Source: Spirochaetota bacterium (GTDB taxonomy: Bacteria; Spirochaetota; UBA4802; UBA5550). From it: DNA of 64,000 nucleotides. Where the stretch lies: contig QKCL01000069.1 of NCBI GenBank assembly GCA_003246895.1, positions 1 through 64,000 of the forward strand, written 5' to 3'. Of this stretch, positions 1 to 8,190 are shown one piece after another. Position 1 is the first letter of the stretch; every line of letters begins with the position of its first letter. The notes beneath the pieces were generated by a model that was not told the DNA's origin, ran no database searches, and saw nothing but the letters and a program-made list of their open reading frames with translations. The translations under genes were made by a program, and so were the position numbers.

Positions 1-40
1 TGAGGCTTGACCATATTATTAAAACAAAAAACATTACAAA

Positions 41-73
41 AAAACCCTGTCCATTCGCGGACAGGGTTTTTTT
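41..73. terminator. Rho-independent terminator, probably bidirectional
   Basis: An 8-bp perfect stem (CCCTGTCC at 45-52 with GGACAGGG at 59-66) encloses a 6-nt loop. It is followed by seven T on the + strand and preceded by a run of A, so it could also stop minus-strand transcription. It presumably closes a gene that lies before the window. The only possible trace of that gene is a TGA at positions 1-3, which cannot be assigned. Confidence 0.85.
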
Positions 74-416
74 GTGCTAATAATTCATACTTCTCCTGCT
101 TTAAACTTCTCTCTCCTGAAATTAATTATTGTTCATCCAGAAAAAATATCCTGAAAATTTAAAATAATGATTTTAATCAGCAGAACATAATCTGTTTAAG
201 TAAATACTTATTCTGACGTGACTTATTGTATATTTCATATTAATAATTAAAAAAATGTAACAAAATGAATGTAAAAATATGATATTTACCTCAAAAATAT
301 TATATTTTAGAGGTTAAATGTTTTGGGATGATTCTGTGCTTTGGGCATGTGATTTAGCAAATGATTGAGTTGATGTTTCTCCGGATGGTGAATTCTGTAT
401 TTAAAGAGAGGTTGAC
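74..416 (+). other. AT-rich non-coding leader upstream of the octahaem cytochrome
   Basis: There is no credible gene in this 343-bp stretch. It is very AT-rich and must hold the promoter of the cytochrome operon, but I see no convincing -35/-10 pair, sigma-54 site or Fnr-like dyad. A purine-rich Shine-Dalgarno (AGAGAGG, about 405-411) precedes the ATG at 417. Confidence 0.5.
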
Positions 417-2063
417 ATGAGAGTGATGAGATATTTTTTCCAAATATTTTTAGTATTTCTTTTTACCACTGTGTTAGTATATGGAGAAACTGCGGATCAC
501 TCCAGGTTTACCGAACTGAATAAAAATTTTAAACAGCCTGAAGAAGTAACAAAGGCCTGTTTGAGCTGCCATAATCTCGCTGGAAGAGATATTATGAAAA
601 CCTCTCATTGGCTTTGGACAAGAAAGACTACAAAATTTCCCGGTAAAGAGGGACAAGTTGTAGAGGTTGGAAAAAAGAATATAATCAATAATTTCTGTGT
701 GGCAGTAACCTCCAATGAGCCGCGCTGTACCAGCTGTCATATCGGATATGGCTGGAAGGACCAGAAATTTAATTTTAGCGATCAAAGCAAGATCGATTGT
801 CTTGTATGTCATGAAAGCACTGGTACATACAAAAAATTTCCCGCAGGTGCCGGTTATCCTGTAACCAAACGTACAATGTTTCCAGGTAATAAAAAATGGT
901 ATGACCCGCCTGATTATAAAAAAGTGGCACAAAGTGTTAAAAAACCTGCTCGGAAAAATTGCGGAACCTGTCATTTTTATGGAGGCGGAGGAAATGCGGT
1001 AAAACATGGAGCTCTTGATATGTCCTTGTTGAATCCTGATAAAAGTATTGATGTACATATGGGAAAGAATGGTTCTAATATGGCATGTGTAGATTGTCAT
1101 GAAGCTGTAAAACATGATATCAAGGGACAGCTGTATTCTGTTTCAGTTGAAAATAAAGACCGTTTGAGCTGTGCAAGATGTCATACCTTAAAGCCTCATA
1201 CACAGAAGATTTTTCTGCAGGAATATGAGGCTGATGACAAACAGGGTCATGACCTTTTTAAAAAGAAACTTTATTCCAGGGAAAAACCCAGGGATAGTTT
1301 CATTCACCGGATTCTTGACAAGCATTATGACAGAATCGCCTGTCAGTCATGCCATATTAATCGTTACTCAACAAAGTATAAAACAAAGCTCTGGTGGGAC
1401 TGGTCAAAGGCAGGTGAGAAGAATAACGAAGGTAAGCCCAAAGTAGTTCGTGATAATGATGGGGATGCTGTATATGATGGCATGAAAGGTGAATTCAAGT
1501 TAGGAAAAAATCTGATCCCTGAATATCGGTGGTTTAACGGAAAGGTAAGTCACATTCTTGCGGGAGACAAAGTTGATCCATCGGAGAATCCTGTTTTGAT
1601 TAATAAAATCTCTGGAGACTGCAGGGATAAGGACAGCAAAATCTGGCCATTCAAGATCATGCGGGGTAAACAGCCGTACGATCCTGTCGAAAATATATTA
1701 CTCGTTCCAAAACTGTTTGGAAAGAAGGGGAGCGGTGCATACTGGGCAGACTGGGACTGGCAAAAGTCGGTTATAGCCGGGATGAAGGAAGCGGGTCTCA
1801 AATACAGTGGAAAAATTGAGTGGAAGGAAACTGAAATGTTCTGGCCTCTGACACATCTTGTTACCGAAAAAGAAAATGCTCTAAAATGTGTGGATTGTCA
1901 TTCCAGAAACAGCAGGCTCAAAAGTATTCAGTCCTGCTGGGTTCCAGGCCGTGACAGAAGTATGATTATGGATATATTAGGAATGATTTTGATACTTGGT
2001 ACCATGTCAGGTGTTTTAATGCACGGTTTTATCAGGTATAAAAATTCCGGTAAAAAGGAGTAG
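417..2063 (+). CDS. Octahaem c-type cytochrome, tetrathionate reductase (OTR) family, membrane-anchored
   Basis: The 548-aa precursor has an N-terminal signal peptide (hydrophobic residues about 6-22) and eight CXXCH haem-binding motifs, at about residues 48, 104, 128, 182, 224, 252, 309 and 491. That is the count and length of octahaem tetrathionate reductases such as Shewanella OTR. A hydrophobic segment near residues 515-540 follows the last haem, so the protein is probably periplasmic but tethered to the inner membrane. OTR-type enzymes reduce tetrathionate and, in vitro, nitrite and hydroxylamine; the physiological substrate here is unknown. The next gene encodes a cytochrome b starting 4 nt downstream, which suggests a quinol-linked two-subunit module. 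The family call is firm and the substrate is not. Confidence 0.88.
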   Translation: MRVMRYFFQIFLVFLFTTVLVYGETADHSRFTELNKNFKQPEEVTKACLSCHNLAGRDIMKTSHWLWTRKTTKFPGKEGQVVEVGKKNIINNFCVAVTSNEPRCTSCHIGYGWKDQKFNFSDQSKIDCLVCHESTGTYKKFPAGAGYPVTKRTMFPGNKKWYDPPDYKKVAQSVKKPARKNCGTCHFYGGGGNAVKHGALDMSLLNPDKSIDVHMGKNGSNMACVDCHEAVKHDIKGQLYSVSVENKDRLSCARCHTLKPHTQKIFLQEYEADDKQGHDLFKKKLYSREKPRDSFIHRILDKHYDRIACQSCHINRYSTKYKTKLWWDWSKAGEKNNEGKPKVVRDNDGDAVYDGMKGEFKLGKNLIPEYRWFNGKVSHILAGDKVDPSENPVLINKISGDCRDKDSKIWPFKIMRGKQPYDPVENILLVPKLFGKKGSGAYWADWDWQKSVIAGMKEAGLKYSGKIEWKETEMFWPLTHLVTEKENALKCVDCHSRNSRLKSIQSCWVPGRDRSMIMDILGMILILGTMSGVLMHGFIRYKNSGKKE

Positions 2064-2066
2064 GAA

Positions 2067-2666
2067 ATGATAAAGAAAGTGTATATGTATAAAAAGTTTG
2101 AGAGGTTCTGGCATTGGGCCCAGGCATTTTTAATTTTTTTCCTTGCATTGACAGGTTTTGAGGTTCATGGATCCTATTCCCTTTTCGGATTTGAAGAAGC
2201 AGTGGTAATGCATATGTATGCCGGATTTACACTCATTGTACTTATTGCATTTGCAATATTCTGGCATTTCACTACAGGAGAGTGGCGTCAGTATATTCCT
2301 ACTACCCAAAAGCTTTCAGAACAGATTAGCTATTATCTTAAGGGAATTTTCAGAAATGAGAAACATCCCGTTGAAAAAACTATTGAAATGAAACTGAATC
2401 CCCTGCAGAAAATTACATACTTTGGATTCAAGATTGTTGTTATTCCTGTCATGATATCTACGGGAGTGATTTATTACTATGTTGCACACGGAACTCTGCA
2501 GTTGCAGTCTGTTAAGTTTATTGCACTTCTGCATACATTCGGATCATATATATTGATTGTTTTTGCCATAATTCATGTATATATGACTACAACCGGTGTA
2601 ACAATAGCATCCCACCTTAAAGCGATGATTACGGGGTATGATGAAGTTGAGGTTGATGATGAGTGA
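2067..2666 (+). CDS. Di-haem cytochrome b subunit, quinol-oxidising partner of the octahaem cytochrome
   Basis: This 199-aa integral membrane protein has four predicted transmembrane helices (about 15-33, 48-68, 119-139, 152-175). Histidines on or next to them (H16, H49, H67, H156, H170) suit two b haems, as in thiosulfate reductase or formate dehydrogenase gamma-type cytochromes. Its Shine-Dalgarno (AAGGAG) lies inside the end of the upstream gene, whose stop is 3 nt before this ATG, so the two genes are surely co-transcribed. It probably passes electrons from membrane quinol to the periplasmic octahaem subunit. Confidence 0.82.
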   Translation: MIKKVYMYKKFERFWHWAQAFLIFFLALTGFEVHGSYSLFGFEEAVVMHMYAGFTLIVLIAFAIFWHFTTGEWRQYIPTTQKLSEQISYYLKGIFRNEKHPVEKTIEMKLNPLQKITYFGFKIVVIPVMISTGVIYYYVAHGTLQLQSVKFIALLHTFGSYILIVFAIIHVYMTTTGVTIASHLKAMITGYDEVEVDDE

Positions 2667-2773
2667 TTATATCATATGATTGAAACCGTTTTTTCTTAAA
2701 AAAGAATAAGAAATTTATGCATAAATAAGTATAAATGGTTCCAACTGTTTATTCAGTATCACAAAATATAATA

Positions 2774-3781
2774 TTATGATTCAACAGAAATCAAATCTCC
2801 ATCAGGTTTCTGCCTGTCTGCATACCTGTTTGCCAGGATGGCGCAGTAAAATATCTGAATTGGGTGATAGAGCATAATGGGAAGCAGTATCATGCCAAGC
2901 CTTGGATCTGCTCCGAAAATAACTTTTGCCATAGGTACACCGGCTGCAAGAGTCTTTTTTGTACCGCAGAATACAGCTGCTATTTCATCTGGAAGTGGAA
3001 ATCCTATAAAACGTGCTCCCCACTGAATTGAATGAACCATGAGAAGCAGAATTATTGAGCAGAGTATTATTGATGAACCAAGCATTGTAAAAGAGAAATT
3101 TTTCCATATGCCGTTGTATATTGAATCGCAGAATGCATTATATACGATTAGTATTATGACGAATTTATCTATTTTATTTACGAGAAATTTGTATCTGTCT
3201 GTAATGCCAATTAGTATGGGCCGTAGAATTTGACCTGCAATCATTGGCACTATAAGCAGTTTTGAAATTGAGATAATTGATGCCAGCAGGTTGATTTCTG
3301 CTCCTTCAAAACCCATGAAGAGTTGTATAAAGAATGGTGTGATGAATACACCCAGAATACTGGACAGTGAAGCATTGAATACTGCACCTGGAACATTCCC
3401 CTTCCCTACACTGGTCATTGTGACTGATGACGATATTGTACTTGGCAGAACAAAGAGGTAGCAGAAACCGAAAGCAAGAGCAGCAGGCATTGTTGACATA
3501 AAAGCTTTTCCAAAAACAATCCACAGGAGCGGGTAGAAGAAAAATGTTGAGAGCTGAACGTAAACATGGAGCTTCCAGTTGCTGATGCCTGCCTTGATTG
3601 CTGCAGGAGAAAGGCCAAGCCCGTGAAGAAAGAAAACGACAGCTATTCCTATTCCGGTCAGGCTGTCAAGATGTATGATCCCGTTTGTTCTGCCGATCTC
3701 TGATGAAAAGATGGCAAGTAATATTGCCAGTCCCATGCCAAGGAGAAACCATTCTTTTTTCAATTTCTGTATAATATTCAT
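2774..3781 (-). CDS. Bile acid:sodium symporter (BASS) family transporter, SBF-like/YfeH type
   Basis: The 335-aa protein is hydrophobic throughout, with about nine or ten membrane helices. It matches the SBF-like (YfeH) branch of the BASS superfamily. The characteristic C-terminal section has the pattern FCGTKKTLAAGVPMAK followed by a helix containing LPIMLYHPIQI. Members are secondary carriers for organic anions, often Na+-coupled, but the substrate of this branch is not established. The gene converges on the cytochrome b gene and has no obvious operon partner. The other Na+-linked systems in the window make Na+ coupling plausible, but that is inference. Confidence 0.8.
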   Translation of the reverse strand: MNIIQKLKKEWFLLGMGLAILLAIFSSEIGRTNGIIHLDSLTGIGIAVVFFLHGLGLSPAAIKAGISNWKLHVYVQLSTFFFYPLLWIVFGKAFMSTMPAALAFGFCYLFVLPSTISSSVTMTSVGKGNVPGAVFNASLSSILGVFITPFFIQLFMGFEGAEINLLASIISISKLLIVPMIAGQILRPILIGITDRYKFLVNKIDKFVIILIVYNAFCDSIYNGIWKNFSFTMLGSSIILCSIILLLMVHSIQWGARFIGFPLPDEIAAVFCGTKKTLAAGVPMAKVIFGADPRLGMILLPIMLYHPIQIFYCAILANRYADRQKPDGDLISVES

Positions 3782-3931
3782 TTATCCCTGCCGGAAAAGT
3801 TGTCAGATAATTTAAATCTATGTGGCAGCATATCATATACAGCTCTATCAGTCTAGATTAAATTGTAAATTATTGCAGACTTTAAATAGAGATAGGAGAG
3901 GCAGCAAGGCAACAGAGGGTAAAAGAGAAAA

Positions 3932-5080
3932 CTAATCATCCTGTCCAAATATCTTTTTGTATTCATTGGGATAATGGAGTTTGAAACATTCCGGACATAT
4001 ACCATGTGTAAAGTCTGCATCAGAATGTTTTTCAATATAGGTTTCAACCTGTTCCCAGTAACCCTTATCATCTCGGATTTTCTTGCAGAATGAGCATATT
4101 GGAAGAATGCCCCTGAGAGTCTGGATTTCGTTTTCTGCAGACTTTTTTTCAGAAAGATCCCTTATTGAAGTACCACGGACTTTCCTGTTTTTGTATGTGA
4201 ACATTTTGGCGTTAATTTCAACAGGAATTTGTGTCCCGTCTCTGCGGACAGCCATGGTTTCATACGGTTTTTCATAACCTTCCATGATTTTGGCAGAAAC
4301 TTCATCTCTAAATTCAGGTGCCACAAAATTTACCATTTTAATTCCTGTCATTTCGAAGGAATTATTGAAATGAAACATTTCAGCAGCTCTGTCATTTGCT
4401 TCTATTATTATGCCATTTTCTGAGAGAAGTATTCCTTCAAATGAAACCTCCGAGAGAACCCGAAGCCTCTCATTTGTGTATGATAGTTCAGAAGTCCTAT
4501 CCTGAACACGCTGTTCAAGTTCTCTGTTGAGTTCAAAAAGTTTTTTTCTGTTTAAAGCAGTATTTCCAAGAATTGAAGTAAGAGTAGTAATAAATGTAAT
4601 GGCATTCTCTATTGTTTTTTCATCAACAACAGGTACTTTATTCAGGGCATTGATGTATGCATCCTTGTCGAAGCCGAATTCCTCCGCCTGCTCCATAAAA
4701 AAAGAAATGTCGGGTGATTCCAGTAAAAATTGGCCAATGAAAATATTGCCCAAATGAAGATCTCCTACATAAAATGGCACAGAAACATCCACAAGGCCGT
4801 TTTTGCATTTGTAGAGATTGTATTTTCTGCCGTCTTCAATTTTACCAGCCAGGATTGTATCGCTTTCACGGCAACGCAGAGCTGTCTGGCTGTTTTTCCT
4901 ATGGAAATAAAGGCAGATCTCCTGCCATTGTGATGCAGCAAGCACTTTTCCATTGAGGTCAAGAACGGCTGTTCCAAGACCGGTCAGATTTGAAAATGTG
5001 AGGATGAGTTTCTGAAGATCTGAGATATCAACCAGTTCATTGATTGTGTAATCACTGCTATTAATATTATTTTCAGACAT
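3932..5080 (-). CDS. PocR-PAS sensory protein with a C-terminal cysteine module and no output domain
   Basis: The 382-aa soluble protein has three parts. Residues about 10-175 match the PocR ligand-sensing domain (conserved Cys in CLYFHRKNS and in LYKCKNGL). A coiled coil (180-205) leads into a PAS domain (about 208-315). The C-terminal 60 residues carry two cysteine pairs, CSFC (in ICSFCKKIRDD) and CPEC (in HGICPEC). This small cysteine tail is common on sensory proteins of anaerobes and could bind metal. There is no kinase, cyclase or DNA-binding domain, so it probably acts through a partner. AGGAGG lies 14 nt upstream of the ATG. PocR domains in characterised regulators sense small organic compounds; the ligand here is unknown. 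Confidence 0.78.
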   Translation of the reverse strand: MSENNINSSDYTINELVDISDLQKLILTFSNLTGLGTAVLDLNGKVLAASQWQEICLYFHRKNSQTALRCRESDTILAGKIEDGRKYNLYKCKNGLVDVSVPFYVGDLHLGNIFIGQFLLESPDISFFMEQAEEFGFDKDAYINALNKVPVVDEKTIENAITFITTLTSILGNTALNRKKLFELNRELEQRVQDRTSELSYTNERLRVLSEVSFEGILLSENGIIIEANDRAAEMFHFNNSFEMTGIKMVNFVAPEFRDEVSAKIMEGYEKPYETMAVRRDGTQIPVEINAKMFTYKNRKVRGTSIRDLSEKKSAENEIQTLRGILPICSFCKKIRDDKGYWEQVETYIEKHSDADFTHGICPECFKLHYPNEYKKIFGQDD

Positions 5081-5332
5081 GTTTAAAAATTTATCCTCCT
5101 AAACAATATCTCCAACTCTACCAGTGAGCAGGATTCTGTATTAATGATCTTATAAATATAAGTATAAAACGAGCAATTGTATTAATATTTCAGAATTTAT
5201 TTAATTACTTTCTTATCCATTAGAAATTTAATAAAGGAAAAAAGAAATGAATAATGGGCATAAATAAAAATATGTTTGATATCTTTACGAAAATTTGATA
5301 AAAAAAAGAAAATAAACATTGAGTGGAGCATT

Positions 5333-5713
5333 ATGGCGAACATTTTGATAGTAGATGATTCCGCAGTAGTCAAATACCGGCTAAGACAGATCCTTGAACG
5401 CTATGGCCATGTAGTAGTAGGAGAGGCAAGTGACGGGATTCAGGCTATAATAATGTACAAAGGACTGAATCCTGATATTGTTACCATGGACATTAATATG
5501 CCTGGTAAAAACGGAATAGAAACTACAATTGAAATATTGAAAGATGATCCCGGGGCCAAAATTATAATGATTACAAGTGAAGCATGCGGTGAGAATGTTA
5601 TTAAGGCATTGCAGAGCGGTGCCAGAAACTATATTTTAAAACCTTTCAACATAGACAGGGTTATTCAGACAATTGATGATGTATGTAAAGGGAACTCTGT
5701 TAAAGGTTGCTGA
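5333..5713 (+). CDS. CheY-like single-domain response regulator
   Basis: This is a 126-aa stand-alone receiver domain: an acidic pair (DD) after beta-1, the phospho-acceptor Asp in VTMDINMP, the Thr switch in IMITS and the Lys in YILKPF. The reading frame is open further upstream, but the start at 5333 aligns with family N-termini (MANILIVDDS) and has a GTGGAG ribosome site. With no output domain it must act by protein-protein contact, as chemotaxis CheY does, or as a phosphorelay intermediate. An HD-domain gene follows 47 nt later on the same strand and may be its partner. Confidence 0.85.
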   Translation: MANILIVDDSAVVKYRLRQILERYGHVVVGEASDGIQAIIMYKGLNPDIVTMDINMPGKNGIETTIEILKDDPGAKIIMITSEACGENVIKALQSGARNYILKPFNIDRVIQTIDDVCKGNSVKGC

Positions 5714-5760
5714 GACTGTTTTTCAGTAAAATTTTTTGTTTTTATTATGGAGGAGAGATG

Positions 5761-6324
5761 ATGCCGGACAGAAACAGCGCCATGGAGCTATTTAAAGAAT
5801 TTAATACTTCCGAGAGTCTTTATAAACATGCATTGTCTGTGGAATCTGTAATGAAACATTTCGCCAAACTCAGTGGAGAGGACGAAGAGAAATGGGGTAT
5901 CATTGGCCTTATTCATGATCTGGATTATGAACAATTCCCAAACGAGCACTGTTCAAAGTCCTCTGAAATTCTTTCAGAAAGAGGATGGCCTGAGGAATAC
6001 ATACATGCAGTTGTGTCACACGGCTGGGGAATATGCAGCGATGTTGAACCTTCTGAATATATGGAGAAAGTTCTTTATGCTACGGATGAACTCACTGGCC
6101 TTATAACTGCCGCTGTACTTGTGAGGCCTTCAAGAAGCATCATGGATCTTTCCGTAAAATCTGTTAAAAAAAAATGGAAAGACAGGTCCTTTTCTGCAGG
6201 TGTTGACAGGTCTGTTATTGAAAAAGGTGCTGAAATGCTCAATATTGAACTTTCAGAACTCATCTCAATGACAATTGAAGGGATGAAGGCTGCTGCAGAA
6301 GAAACAGGCCTTGCCGGTAATTAA
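5761..6324 (+). CDS. HD-domain hydrolase (HDIG-like)
   Basis: The 187-aa soluble protein has the HD-superfamily metal motif (IHDLDYEQFPNEH, with H and D from the HD dyad) and a downstream conserved His (VVSHGWG). It belongs to small predicted HD hydrolases related to COG2316; the substrate is unknown. I use the second of two adjacent ATGs because GGAGGAGAG then has a 7-nt spacing; the first ATG, 3 nt earlier, is equally possible. It follows the CheY-like gene and precedes a 59-aa ORF. Confidence 0.75.
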   Translation: MPDRNSAMELFKEFNTSESLYKHALSVESVMKHFAKLSGEDEEKWGIIGLIHDLDYEQFPNEHCSKSSEILSERGWPEEYIHAVVSHGWGICSDVEPSEYMEKVLYATDELTGLITAAVLVRPSRSIMDLSVKSVKKKWKDRSFSAGVDRSVIEKGAEMLNIELSELISMTIEGMKAAAEETGLAGN

Positions 6325-6465
6325 GCTGTATTATAAAATTGCCGATTATATAATAACAGCATGACTATTTATTCCTGTATAAATTTTATCTTCAAAGTCC
6401 GATTTTCGTTGATAAATTAAATTTATGCTGTAAACTGTTATGATTTTGAAAAATGAGAGGTTGTC

Positions 6466-6645
6466 ATGGCTTTTGGCAGAGATGGATCCGAACTGGAAAT
6501 GTATATAATGGATCTTCAGTGTAAAACTATGCGTGAGGCTTTAAGTTTTATAGCAGAGAATTCAAAATGCAGTGATTCAAAGAAGGCGGCCAGAACTGCT
6601 TTGAAAAGATTCAGTGAAATAAGGAAGAAACATGAATCAGATTGA
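6466..6645 (+). CDS. Small uncharacterised 59-aa protein
   Basis: A short ORF with a good ribosome site (GAGAGG, 5 nt before ATG) and codon use like its neighbours. The product is charged and mostly helical, with two cysteines (residues 19 and 35), a basic C-terminal half and no membrane segment or export signal. The first base after its stop begins the BirA-like operator of bioB. I recognise no family. It could be a small regulatory or structural protein. Confidence 0.55.
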   Translation: MAFGRDGSELEMYIMDLQCKTMREALSFIAENSKCSDSKKAARTALKRFSEIRKKHESD

Positions 6646-6678
6646 TTGTTAACCCTGTTTTTTTAAAAAAGTTGACAA
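6646..6678 (+). promoter_or_regulatory. BirA-type biotin operator upstream of bioB
   Basis: TTGTTAACC (6646-6654), a 15-nt spacer, then AGTTGACAA (6670-6678). This matches the bacterial BirA box TTGTAAACC-N14-16-GGTTTACAA at 8 of 9 and 7 of 9 positions with the right spacing. The right half contains TTGACA (6672-6677), a perfect -35 hexamer, so a bound repressor would cover the promoter; the -10 is weak (around 6695-6700). The ATG of bioB is at 6722. Biotin-dependent repression of bioB is the expected function. Confidence 0.72.
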
Positions 6679-6721
6679 TCTCCCCCCATAGTCCACTATG
6701 CCTCCATACCCGGAGGGAAAA

Positions 6722-7630
6722 ATGAATTATCAGGAATTTATTAAAATGCCGCTGCCTGAACTCATGGTGGAAGCAGACAGAATTAGAAGAGAAAACATCC
6801 CGTCAAAGAAGATGGAGCTCTGCAGTATTATAAATGCCAAGTCTGGCAAGTGTTCTGAAGACTGCAGGTACTGTGCACAGTCAGGATTCCATAATACAGA
6901 GGTTGATGTCTACCCTCTCAGGAGCATGGAAGAAATTCTTGATGCTGCGAAGCGTTCAAAAGACGCCGGAGCAGATAAATTCAGCATGGTAACAAGCGGC
7001 AACAGGCTCAATGAAAAGGAACTGGATACTGTCTGTGAAGCTGCACGTGCTATTATTGATGAGACCGGACTATCTGTTTGCGGATCATTGGGAGCCCTCA
7101 ATGAAGAAGATTTCAGAAAACTAAAAGATGCAGGGATGACCAGATATCACCACAATATTGAAACATCGAAAGAGAATTATCCAAAGATTGTTACGACCCA
7201 TAATTTTCAGGAGAGGGTTGATACAATAAACAGGGCCCATGAAGCAGGTTTCGCAATTTGTTCCGGAGGAATTTTAGGCCTTGGTGAAACGTGGGAAGAC
7301 CGTATCAGTATGGCCAATACCATAAAAGAACTTCCTGTGGACAGTGTTCCTCTTAATATACTGGTTCCAATTGAAGGTACAAAAATTTACGGCATTGACC
7401 AGATCACACCTGAAGAAGTAATAAGAACAATAGCCCTTTTCAGAATAATTCTAAGAGACAAAACGATCCGTGTTATTGCCGGAAGAGAAAGTCAGATCAA
7501 GGATTATCAGGCTATGGCATTCATGGCAGGAGCAAACGGCATGATGGTTGGTGGATATCTCACAGTAAACGGACGTTCCGAGGAAGACGATAAGAAATTA
7601 GTCCGCGAGGTGGAACATATCTGGCAGTAA
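6722..7630 (+). CDS. bioB: Biotin synthase
   Basis: The 302-aa radical SAM enzyme inserts sulfur into dethiobiotin, the last step of biotin synthesis. The radical SAM cluster motif is CSEDCRYC (CxxxCxxC), preceded by the BioB signature NAKSGK. The GGGILGLGETWEDR and SVPLNILVPIEGT blocks and the YRVIAGR-like VIAGRESQIKD segment are typical. The start at 6722 is chosen because GGAGGG lies just 4 nt upstream; the longer frame from 6698 would put that site inside the gene. No other bio genes are nearby. Transcription is probably repressed by BirA-biotin through the operator just upstream. Confidence 0.93.
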   Translation: MNYQEFIKMPLPELMVEADRIRRENIPSKKMELCSIINAKSGKCSEDCRYCAQSGFHNTEVDVYPLRSMEEILDAAKRSKDAGADKFSMVTSGNRLNEKELDTVCEAARAIIDETGLSVCGSLGALNEEDFRKLKDAGMTRYHHNIETSKENYPKIVTTHNFQERVDTINRAHEAGFAICSGGILGLGETWEDRISMANTIKELPVDSVPLNILVPIEGTKIYGIDQITPEEVIRTIALFRIILRDKTIRVIAGRESQIKDYQAMAFMAGANGMMVGGYLTVNGRSEEDDKKLVREVEHIWQ

Positions 7631-7692
7631 AAACTCATGGGGAAACTTCTGCCCATCATTGAGATATATGTCCTATAGTAACCTGCATTTAA

Positions 7693-8112
7693 CTACTGAT
7701 AAAAAGGTTTGAGTTTTTCATCCATGAAATCGGGGATTTTCATTGAAAGCTTTCCGTCTTTCATGGATACTGTTGTAACCTTTGCCCGGATGCAGAGCTT
7801 GTTGTCTTCTTTTCGGAAAATGTCCTGGTAGAAATCAATTTTGATTGGGCCTTCCTGTAATATGTAGAGTTTGCTGATAAAATTGTCACCGCTTCTGAGG
7901 GGAAATTTGTAATCTATTTCGACTCTTGCAACTACAGGATCAATTCCCTGTTCATGGAGCCGGGCAAAATCCAGACCCGCGTGAATCAGGAATTCATGTC
8001 TGGTATGTTCGAGGTAGTTCTGGTATACAGAATTGTTTACAATTCCCTGAAGGTCGCATTCATAGTCCCGAACTTTAAATTCAAGTTCATAAATATAATT
8101 TCTGTTAAGCAT
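7693..8112 (-). CDS. Acyl-CoA thioesterase, 4HBT/YbgC-FadM hotdog family
   Basis: The 139-aa single hotdog-fold protein has the family signature [18 protein letters not shown], where the Asp of DLQG is the usual catalytic residue and the next helix carries [10 protein letters not shown]. The length is normal for the family. It probably hydrolyses short- or medium-chain acyl-CoA or 4-hydroxybenzoyl-CoA-like thioesters; the exact substrate cannot be read from sequence. It converges with bioB and stands alone. Confidence 0.82.
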   Translation of the reverse strand: MLNRNYIYELEFKVRDYECDLQGIVNNSVYQNYLEHTRHEFLIHAGLDFARLHEQGIDPVVARVEIDYKFPLRSGDNFISKLYILQEGPIKIDFYQDIFRKEDNKLCIRAKVTTVSMKDGKLSMKIPDFMDEKLKPFYQ

Positions 8113-8190
8113 TTAATACACCACTTTATAATATTATACAAAAGGTGTACTACATAATATAATTATCAATAAATAAAACTCTTCTGATGC

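Noticed and set aside
474-1115. Long minus-strand ORFs inside the octahaem cytochrome and other genes
   Set aside because: They have no ribosome sites or family features, and they are antisense to genes with clear motifs, so they are shadows.
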